Positions 50,353-57,070 of a stretch of 64,000 nucleotides of DNA are shown here, piece after piece. This DNA is from Leifsonia tongyongensis (GTDB taxonomy: Bacteria; Actinomycetota; Actinomycetes; Actinomycetales; Microbacteriaceae). The translations under genes were made by a program, and so were the position numbers. The DNA is taken from positions 520,001 through 584,000 of the forward strand of contig NZ_JAAGWY010000002.1 in the NCBI RefSeq assembly GCF_010686705.1, given 5' to 3'. Below the pieces are notes generated by a model. The model made no database searches. It was not told the origin of the DNA and saw nothing but the letters and a program-made list of their open reading frames with translations. The first letter of the stretch is position 1; each line of letters opens with the position of its first letter.

Positions 50353-50378
50353 AAAACCCCCGGAAATCCGGGGGTTTT
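50353..50378 (-). terminator. Element-borne Rho-independent terminator for tRNA-Val
   Basis: An 11-bp perfect stem (arms 50353-50363 and 50368-50378, loop AAAT) starts 1 base after the tRNA CCA. The minus strand reads into five T. It is not the same sequence as the chromosomal terminator at 42143-42171, so the element appears to bring its own copy and keep tRNA expression normal after insertion. Confidence 0.85.
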
Positions 50379-50379
50379 C

Positions 50380-50407
50380 TGGTGGGCGATACTGGGATCG
50401 AACCAGT
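50380..50407 (-). repeat. Right attachment site (28-bp direct repeat)
   Basis: Identical to 42174-42201. It forms the 3' 28 bases of the intact tRNA-Val(GAC), including the encoded CCA. The crossover therefore restores a complete tRNA at the right end. Confidence 0.9.
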
Positions 50408-50454
50408 GACCTCTTCCGTGTCAGGGAAGCGCGCTACCGCTGCGCCAATCGCCC
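50380..50454 (-). tRNA. tRNA-Val(GAC), integration target
   Basis: GGGCGAT acceptor arm, D-arm, anticodon stem CTTCC/GGAAG with loop CTGACAC (anticodon GAC), T-arm with GGTTCGATCC, discriminator A and an encoded CCA at the 3' end. It is the last gene of the Gly-Cys-Val cluster. The mobile element is inserted at its 3' end. Confidence 0.95.
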
Positions 50455-50480
50455 AAGCCTGTTGCTGGTGTGCTTCAGGT

Positions 50481-50554
50481 TGGAGGTGGATACGGGATTC
50501 GAACCCGTGTATACGGCTTTGCAGGCCGCTGCCTCGCCTCTCGGCCAATCCACC
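50481..50554 (-). tRNA. tRNA-Cys(GCA)
   Basis: GGTGGAT acceptor stem, anticodon loop CTGCAAA (GCA), discriminator U and an encoded CCA. It lies 26 bases upstream of tRNA-Val on the same strand. Confidence 0.95.
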
Positions 50555-50624
50555 GTGTCGGCCAAACCTTAATACATCGGGCTGTCCACCATGAGCAGTC
50601 GATCTTGCGATCAAGCTGTACTCG

Positions 50625-50696
50625 AGCGGATGACGAGATTCGAACTCGCGACCCTCACCTTGGCAAGGTGATGCGCTACCACTGCGCCACATCCGC
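50625..50696 (-). tRNA. tRNA-Gly(GCC)
   Basis: GCGGATG acceptor stem, anticodon stem TCACC/GGTGA with loop TTGCCAA (GCC), and no encoded CCA. It is the first gene of the cluster, so the cluster reads Gly-Cys-Val. Confidence 0.95.
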
Positions 50697-50790
50697 ATTG
50701 CCCGCATTTCTGCGTGCTTTGAAACTGTAGCCGATAGGTCATTCGATATTCAAACTGACACGGTTGTGTTTCGTTATCCGCGCGTGTCGA

Positions 50791-50820
50791 AGGCCCTCGA
50801 GGGTTGTACCTCGAGGGCCT
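50791..50820 (-). terminator. Hairpin after FAD oxidoreductase gene
   Basis: An 11-bp perfect stem (arms 50791-50801 and 50810-50820, 8-base loop) lies 26 bases beyond the stop of the FAD oxidoreductase. The stem could stop transcription before the tRNA cluster, although the T run is missing. Confidence 0.5.
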
Positions 50821-50845
50821 AGCCCGTCGGCTGCCGATGACCGTT

Positions 50846-52258
50846 CTAGTCCGCGACGGCCGGAGGAATGTTCTGGTTGATGTGGAAGGTGTTGTCAGGG
50901 TCGTATTCGGCCTTGATTCTTGCCAGCCGCTGGAAGTTGCCGCGGTACGACGCTCTGACCCGGTCCGCGCCCTCGTCCATCAAGAAATTGACGTAGCCGC
51001 CGCCTGCCGAGGTCGGGTGCAGTTCTTCCCAGTAGTCGCGGGTCCACTTCGAGATGACATCCGCGTTGGCCGGGTCGGGATCGACGCCGACGATCACGCC
51101 GGCCCAGCCACCGTCGCGGTAGGCGAAAGCAGTGGCGTCCTCGGCGACCCGGCTCGCGGCGCCGTCGATGGGGTACAAGTGCATCGTGGAATGCGCCGTC
51201 GGCAGCATTGAGCCGTACTTCACGTGTACGTCGATGGCGGCATCCGTGATCTCGGTGAAGAAGTCGGCACGCCAATACCACTGCAAACCGGGCGGGTAGA
51301 TCGCGTCGAATGCGCCCTGCAACGCGTTGTATGGCATGGACTGCAGCCCGACGAGCAGTGGCGATCCGTAGGTCCTGATCGGCTCGAGCACCTCATCGGC
51401 GCGTTCTGGCGATCCGGTGTAACACCAGACGATCGCGCAGGACGTGCGACCCCAGAGGTGCTCGGGGAAGGGCGGCCCGGCCGGGATCGTGAGCACGCCG
51501 AGCCAGCCGTTCAGCTCCTCCGGAAGGGACGGCAGTAACTGCCGGTACCACCGCATCACGGCCGCGGTGTCGGCGAAGTCGTACAGCACCGGGCCCCCGA
51601 TGATCGTCCCGTGGTCACCGATGTCGTGGCAGCGGAACGTGAACGACGTGACCACGCCGAAGTTGCCGCCGCCGCCGCGCAGGGCCCAGAACAGGTCGCT
51701 GTCGGCAGTGTCGCTCGCCGTCACCACCGAACCGTCGGCGAGGACCACCTCAGCGGCGAGAAGGTTGTCGATGGTGAGGCCGAACCGGCGCGCAAGGTAG
51801 CCGATCCCTCCGCCAAGAGTCAGTCCACCGACTCCCGTCGTGGAGAGGATCCCCGAGGGGGTGGCCATGCCGGACGACACCGTCGCCTGGTCGACCTCCC
51901 CCCAGGTGCATCCGCCACCGACGCGGACCGTGTGAGTCTCGGGATCGATCTCGATGGTGCGCAGTAACGAAAGATCGATGACGAGGGCGTCGTCCCAGGT
52001 TCCGAGTCCCCCGGCATTGTGCGCGCCACCGCGTACTGCGATTTCGAGACCGTTCTCGCGACCGAAGCGGATGCACGCGATCACATCGGCAACGTCGCGA
52101 CATCGAGCGATCGCCGCGGGCCGTTTGTCGATCATGGCGTTGTACACGGCACGGGCCGCATCGAAGCCGGGATCGCTGCGGGTCGTCAGGCTCCCGCTCA
52201 ACTCAGCTGCAAGCTCTTCGTACGGCGCACCGACTGCGCCGCGTGATGTCATAGTCAT
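50846..52258 (-). CDS. FAD-binding (berberine-bridge-type) oxidoreductase
   Basis: A 470-residue flavoprotein of the BBE-like/FAD_binding_4 group. The FAD covalent-site histidine is in AVRGGAHNAGG, the FAD domain continues GVGGLTLGGGIGYLARRFGLTIDNL, and the C-terminal BBE tail has YRGNFQRLARIKAEYDPDNTF. The second covalent cysteine seen in bicovalent members is absent (PSGILSTTGVGG). Substrate unknown. It follows an unknown gene by 58 bases, in an operon divergent from a LAL regulator. ATG 52258 follows GAGGAGA. Confidence 0.9.
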   Translation of the reverse strand: MTMTSRGAVGAPYEELAAELSGSLTTRSDPGFDAARAVYNAMIDKRPAAIARCRDVADVIACIRFGRENGLEIAVRGGAHNAGGLGTWDDALVIDLSLLRTIEIDPETHTVRVGGGCTWGEVDQATVSSGMATPSGILSTTGVGGLTLGGGIGYLARRFGLTIDNLLAAEVVLADGSVVTASDTADSDLFWALRGGGGNFGVVTSFTFRCHDIGDHGTIIGGPVLYDFADTAAVMRWYRQLLPSLPEELNGWLGVLTIPAGPPFPEHLWGRTSCAIVWCYTGSPERADEVLEPIRTYGSPLLVGLQSMPYNALQGAFDAIYPPGLQWYWRADFFTEITDAAIDVHVKYGSMLPTAHSTMHLYPIDGAASRVAEDATAFAYRDGGWAGVIVGVDPDPANADVISKWTRDYWEELHPTSAGGGYVNFLMDEGADRVRASYRGNFQRLARIKAEYDPDNTFHINQNIPPAVAD

Positions 52259-52316
52259 CTCGGTCTCCTCGACACAAGCGTTCGATTGTTGGGCACAAGC
52301 CCGCTCTCGCAGCGGT

Positions 52317-53417
52317 TCATCTCCGCTGCCCCATGCCGACCGCTTCCAAAACCTGCGAACCGATGTCCGCAGCCGGCGGTTCCTTGAGCGTTCCGGAACC
52401 GCGGAGCCCCAGCCTGAACCGCGCTTTCAATTCTCCGCCCGAAGCCCCGAAAGTGTGTACCTCTGGCCGGCTTCGAACCAGGGAGTGGCCAGAGATCTCG
52501 ATCAGTCTGCCGGTGTGGCCATTGCGGTACGCGTAGCTGAGCTCCGGTCCACCCAGCGTCGCGGTGAACTGGGCGCTCCCCAGAGCGACCGCTCCTGCCT
52601 CCCGCGGACTGCTCGGCAACAGGTCGGTGAACCAGGAGATGAAGCAATCCAGCCAAGCCCGCACGTGAGAGTCGACATGATCAGCGACATCGAGTGCCAT
52701 GACGCCACCCAGGCTCACGCGTCCGCCACGGTCTGCGAGCATCCCGGCTAACTCGTTACGCAGGTACCCGCGAGCTGCGCCGATGACTTCGGGAAGGCGA
52801 TCGTCAACTCCTTCGAGGGCATCGACCTCGAACGAGATCGTGCGTGGCCAGTCCTCGTCCGCCCGATCGATATCGATGGTCGCCAGCACCCGATCGCAGA
52901 AGGCTGCTGGCGTGCAGTCCTTGCGCCGGCAGACCCGGTTGCCTGTCGTCGCGACCTCACCCCGCGCATCGACCGTGGTGACATCGAGGAACACGGATGA
53001 GCGAGAGTGACCGATTGGCCCTTCTGACGTCGGATCGATGGCCAGCTCTTCGAGGAACAGATCGATGCTCCCGACTCGGTCGATCGGCATCGACTTCGAC
53101 TGGCGCACGACCGAATCGGGATGTCCTGTGCAGTCCTCTTGCGAAGCAGCAGAGGCGTCACCGGCGATTCGAACACCGACAGTCGAAATGCCTTGTCTCT
53201 GCAGATCACTCAGCCAGGACTGCCTGTGAAAGTAGCCTGCAATCATCGTCCGGAGGTCGGCAGGCACAGCGCGAAAGAACTCCGCGAAGCCGGCCGACTC
53301 ATCGATTCCTTCGGCAATCATGTGCCGTTCGCCTTCGAGAAGAAATGCTTCGAAGGACCGGCGCCCGGATTCGCACCCCTCAGCGGACGCCGGCCGTTGG
53401 GTCGTCGTGACGGTCAT
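52317..53417 (-). CDS. Hypothetical protein with a cysteine cluster
   Basis: A 366-residue protein of no family I recognise, with a CxxxxCxxxxxC cluster (NRVCRRKDCTPAAFC) that could bind metal, no signal peptide and no membrane span. ATG 53417 follows AGGAGGAG. It heads the operon with the FAD oxidoreductase and is divergent from the LAL regulator, so the three genes may form a regulated unit. Confidence 0.75.
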   Translation of the reverse strand: MTVTTTQRPASAEGCESGRRSFEAFLLEGERHMIAEGIDESAGFAEFFRAVPADLRTMIAGYFHRQSWLSDLQRQGISTVGVRIAGDASAASQEDCTGHPDSVVRQSKSMPIDRVGSIDLFLEELAIDPTSEGPIGHSRSSVFLDVTTVDARGEVATTGNRVCRRKDCTPAAFCDRVLATIDIDRADEDWPRTISFEVDALEGVDDRLPEVIGAARGYLRNELAGMLADRGGRVSLGGVMALDVADHVDSHVRAWLDCFISWFTDLLPSSPREAGAVALGSAQFTATLGGPELSYAYRNGHTGRLIEISGHSLVRSRPEVHTFGASGGELKARFRLGLRGSGTLKEPPAADIGSQVLEAVGMGQRR

Positions 53418-53583
53418 GATCTCCTCCTGGAAGGTGGGTGGCATGAGGGCCTGAACGCCCTGAGCCCAACGGTAGGAGCAGGCCGCACCGACCGCATGAC
53501 CGGAATTGACCATCCTTCAGGCGCGTCCCCCTAGTCATTTCGAGTCATGGACCCGTCCGATCGCGTCGCGCTAGTGTGGGCAG

Positions 53584-56475
53584 ATGCGGGGATGGTCTGT
53601 TACGACCCTTCCGCCACGATGGGTGACTCCCGGACAACCACCGTTCGTCGCCCGACGCGAAGAGGTCGCCGAACTGGAGACCGCGTGGTCCGACGTCAAG
53701 CTCGGGGCGGGGCGCGCTGTCTTCATCAGTGGCGCTCCCGGCATCGGCAAGTCCCGTCTGGTGAGCACGGCGTGCACGGCACTGCACGACGACGGCGCAG
53801 TCGTGCTGACGGGAGCATGCGTCCAGGACCTCGGCACACCGTTCGAGCCCTTCGACATCCCGATCAGGGATCTCCTGGCGCTCGTCGACGTCACGGACGG
53901 CGGCCGCGACCTCGCGCAGTCTGCGCACCTGCTCGAGCAGGCGTTCGCAAGCCCCGTGATGACAGAAGGCATGGAGATCGGTCAGGCCCGGCTCTTTCAA
54001 GCTGTGATCGAGTTGCTCCTCGCGGCCACTGAGGTCCGGCCGATCATCCTCGTCGCGGAAGACCTTCACTGGGCAGCGCCGTCTGCTCTGCGCCTGCTCG
54101 CGCGAATCGTCGCGGACACCGTCGACGCACGGCTCCTCGTCATCGGCACGTTCCGGTCGACTTTGCCGGATCATTCCGATCCGCTGGCAGACGTGCTCGC
54201 GAATCTCGGCAGACTCGAGGGGGTGAGACGGCGTGAGCTGGCACCGTTCACTGTCGAAGAGATCGCCCAGTTCGTGACCGTCGCGGGCGACGTATCCCCC
54301 GACGTCGCGTCCGGATCCGCCGTCGTCCTCCGCGCACTGACCGGTGGCAACGCGTTCCTCGTGCGTGAGACGTGGCGGCACGTCATCGCCTCTGCCGAAT
54401 CCAGCCGTCTTGACGACACGCTCATACTCGAACTGCCGAGCACGACGCCGGACCTCATGCGGTCGCGGATCTCCGTACTCACGACCGAACAGCGCGATGT
54501 CCTCGAACTGGCGGCGGTTATGGGTCAGGAGTTCCAGCTCTCCGAACTTATCGCAGTGAGTTGCTCGAGCGTCGAGGTCACGCTTTCGGCCATCGACAGC
54601 GCGGTAGGGTCGGGCCTTCTTGAGGCCCCCCAGCCTTCTCGGGAAGCGCTGCGGTTCCCGCACGCGATAGCGCGACAGGCACTGATCGAGCATGCTTCCC
54701 GTGCAGACCTGATGGCGATGAATGCGCTCGTCGCCCACACGCTGGAGAGCAGCTTCCCCGCCGCGCCGCGCCTCGTACAGAGACTCGCCCACCATTACAC
54801 GGAGGCACGAGCGCTCGGTTACGGCGACCGTGCGGCCGCGTACCTCACCCGCACGGCAGAGGCGGCGGACGATCGGCTGGCGCACGAGGACGCCGCGCGA
54901 TCGTTTGAGCACGCGGCCGACCTGGTACCAGACCCGCAAGCGCGTGACCTTCTTCGACTCCGGGCGGTACACAGCTGGATACTCGTCTCGGACTTCGCAC
55001 AGGCCCGCGCGGGCGCCATGCGGGTGATCGACGACGGCGACCCCCGGTCGTGCATCCGTGCCGCGATCGAATTCGAGGAGGCCTGCTGGCGGCCGGGATT
55101 GCACGGGGACCAGGCGGTCGGGCTGCTGAGTTCGGCCTTGTCGAGGATTCCAGCAGAGCCGGACGACGCTCTCTACGTGCAGGGGCTGGCGGCCCTGGGC
55201 CGTGCAACCGCCTTCACCGGCGAACTCGACGAAGCGACACGTCTGGGAGACCAAGCGATCGCTTTCGCGCGAGGGCTCGGGGACCGGCAGGCACTCGCGG
55301 AAGCACTGCGACTGGGCGTCTCACACACATTGGGCCCTCGTGGCATCACAGCGCGGCTCGAGCGGAGCAGCGAACTGTCCCGCATCGCAGGCGGCCCGCA
55401 CAATGAGGCGTTCGGCGGCGCGGCCTACGTGAGCAGCGCGACCTGTTATGTCGCCGGCGACCGAGCGGGGCTCGATCAGGCCGAACGCGACCTGACAGAG
55501 ACGGCGCGACACTGGGGCTGGTATTGGACCTACTTCGCGCAATGCGTGCGATTCGGACGCTCCCTCGCCGCCGGGCAGCTCGATGAGACCGAATCGATTA
55601 TCGGCGCTATCCAGCGCGCGGAGCGCGAGTTCCGGTCGGACACCACGGCGGGCGCCGGCGCCTTGCAGAGCTTCATGCTCCGTCGCGAAAGGGGCACCCT
55701 CGCTTCCGTACGCTCGTTCATCACGGGCGACGAGTCGCCCGTGTCGAGGTGGGCACCCGGCCTTCTCTCCATCTACACGGAACTCGACTTGGTCGAACCT
55801 GCGCGGAGAACGCTGTCGTGGATGCTCGAGCACGATCATCCGGCCGCGCACCAGTCCTCGGACTGGCCAGCGTGCCTCGCCTTCATGACCGAGGCGGCCG
55901 TATGGCTGCGTGATCCGGGACTGGCCGCAGTCATCCATCCCTGGCTGCTCGAATACCAGGGGCTGAACCTGATGGCGGGCTATTTCGTCGCCGTGTTCGG
56001 GAGCGCGGACTGCTATCTGGGCGAAATCGAATCGCTGTGTCAGTTCGGCGCGCCGCTCGACCGCTTCACGTCGGCGCTCGAGATGAACGAACGAATGGAC
56101 GCGCCCCTTCACGTCGCCTACACGCTGGCCGCCACCGCCGCATGCCTCCGTAGCGAGGATCCGGGTTCGGAAAGGGCGACCGCGCTGGCCGATCGCGCTC
56201 GGTCGATAGCCGAGCCGGCCCGCATGAGCCGAGTGCTTCGCTTACTCGACAAGAGCGCGCCCGTTGCAAGCGCGCCACGGCGGGACGGGCTCACTCCGCG
56301 AGAAGTCGAAGTGCTGCGGCTCGTGGCCGAGGGGATGAGCAACAAAGCGATCGCAGCACAACTTGTGATCAGCGAGAACACGGCCGCCAATCATGTGCGA
56401 AGCATCCTGTCAAAGACGGGATCGACCAACCGCACGGCCGCGGCAAGATATGCCCGCGAGCACGCACTGATCTAG
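53584..56475 (+). CDS. LAL-type LuxR-family ATPase regulator
   Basis: A 963-residue regulator. An N-terminal AAA/STAND ATPase has Walker A ([12 protein letters not shown], residues about 49-60) and Walker B ([10 protein letters not shown]), a long helical (TPR-like) middle, and a C-terminal LuxR helix-turn-helix ([42 protein letters not shown]). LAL proteins are large ATP-dependent activators. It is divergent from the 366-residue protein/oxidoreductase operon, with 166 bases between the starts. The stop overlaps the DUF4242 gene by 4 bases. Confidence 0.93.
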   Translation: MRGWSVTTLPPRWVTPGQPPFVARREEVAELETAWSDVKLGAGRAVFISGAPGIGKSRLVSTACTALHDDGAVVLTGACVQDLGTPFEPFDIPIRDLLALVDVTDGGRDLAQSAHLLEQAFASPVMTEGMEIGQARLFQAVIELLLAATEVRPIILVAEDLHWAAPSALRLLARIVADTVDARLLVIGTFRSTLPDHSDPLADVLANLGRLEGVRRRELAPFTVEEIAQFVTVAGDVSPDVASGSAVVLRALTGGNAFLVRETWRHVIASAESSRLDDTLILELPSTTPDLMRSRISVLTTEQRDVLELAAVMGQEFQLSELIAVSCSSVEVTLSAIDSAVGSGLLEAPQPSREALRFPHAIARQALIEHASRADLMAMNALVAHTLESSFPAAPRLVQRLAHHYTEARALGYGDRAAAYLTRTAEAADDRLAHEDAARSFEHAADLVPDPQARDLLRLRAVHSWILVSDFAQARAGAMRVIDDGDPRSCIRAAIEFEEACWRPGLHGDQAVGLLSSALSRIPAEPDDALYVQGLAALGRATAFTGELDEATRLGDQAIAFARGLGDRQALAEALRLGVSHTLGPRGITARLERSSELSRIAGGPHNEAFGGAAYVSSATCYVAGDRAGLDQAERDLTETARHWGWYWTYFAQCVRFGRSLAAGQLDETESIIGAIQRAEREFRSDTTAGAGALQSFMLRRERGTLASVRSFITGDESPVSRWAPGLLSIYTELDLVEPARRTLSWMLEHDHPAAHQSSDWPACLAFMTEAAVWLRDPGLAAVIHPWLLEYQGLNLMAGYFVAVFGSADCYLGEIESLCQFGAPLDRFTSALEMNERMDAPLHVAYTLAATAACLRSEDPGSERATALADRARSIAEPARMSRVLRLLDKSAPVASAPRRDGLTPREVEVLRLVAEGMSNKAIAAQLVISENTAANHVRSILSKTGSTNRTAAARYAREHALI

Positions 56476-56744
56476 TGCAGAGGAATCAGCTGACCACTCG
56501 GCATGACCCTGCCCTCGACCTCGACGACCGAGTCGATGGGCATCCCAGCCCTGGCCGCTGCTGCGCGAATCGCCTCGATCGACGGGGCCTCGTAGAGGCA
56601 GTAGCTCTTGCGGTGATCGATCGAGAGAAATGAGTACAGCCACCGGACGTCCTCTTCATCGTTGATGAGATTGATTTCGGGCGCAGCCTCAAGCGGAATC
56701 TCGATCTGATCCGCGTAGTTTCGTTCGATCACGAAGAACGGCAT
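56472..56744 (-). CDS. DUF4242 small protein
   Basis: A 90-residue protein of the DUF4242 (nickel-binding-like) family: [41 protein letters not shown]. Family members are small cytosolic proteins of uncertain role, often found near regulators. It overlaps the LAL gene tail-to-tail by 4 bases. Confidence 0.8.
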   Translation of the reverse strand: MPFFVIERNYADQIEIPLEAAPEINLINDEEDVRWLYSFLSIDHRKSYCLYEAPSIEAIRAAAARAGMPIDSVVEVEGRVMPSGQLIPLH

Positions 56745-56934
56745 GAGCCGGACCCCCCTTCTTTGCTTGCCGCAAGGGTACTCGCCTTAGGCCCGGGGTC
56801 TTCCTCGCGAGCGCAGCTAGCTCGGCGCTGGCATCGCGCGATTGCGATGCAATCGCCATAGCTCCAGCGCCAATGTGCGTTCGGCCTCCCCTGTCGGCTA
56901 GTATCGAAACTCGCAGCCGGCAACGGCAGCACAG
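56745..56934. other. Gap before tRNA-Val(CAC)
   Basis: About 190 bases with no gene or hairpin noticed. It probably holds the promoter for the tRNA. Confidence 0.3.
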
Positions 56935-57007
56935 GGGCGATTGGCGCAGTTGGTAGCGCGCTTCCTTCACACGGAAGAGGTCATCGGTTCGAGTCCGGTA
57001 TCGCCCA
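56935..57007 (+). tRNA. tRNA-Val(CAC)
   Basis: GGGCGAT acceptor stem, anticodon stem CTTCC/GGAAG with loop TTCACAC (CAC), T-arm GGTTCGAGTCC and discriminator A. CCA is not encoded. It differs from the tRNA-Val(GAC) in the anticodon and several arms. Confidence 0.95.
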
Positions 57008-57070
57008 CCCACACGAAATCCTCGCTGACCGGTCGTTCAACACTGGACTATTGCGTCAAACGGCAACAGA

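Larger units (their letters stand above)
42174..50407. mobile_element. Integrated phage-satellite-like element at tRNA-Val(GAC)
   Basis: Both ends carry an identical 28-bp copy of the tRNA-Val 3' end. Inside, in order, are a tyrosine integrase next to the left end, a hypothetical gene, an XRE regulator, an excisionase-like gene, a winged-helix replication initiator with iterons, small zinc-ribbon genes, an HK97-fold major capsid protein, a possible virion surface protein, and minus-strand cargo. No terminase, portal, protease, tail or lysis gene is visible. At about 8.2 kb with one structural capsid gene it looks like a satellite that borrows other functions from a helper phage, or a decayed prophage that kept a compact gene order. 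Three-copy dispersed repeats separate the cargo modules. Genes outside are ordinary housekeeping genes. Confidence 0.88.
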
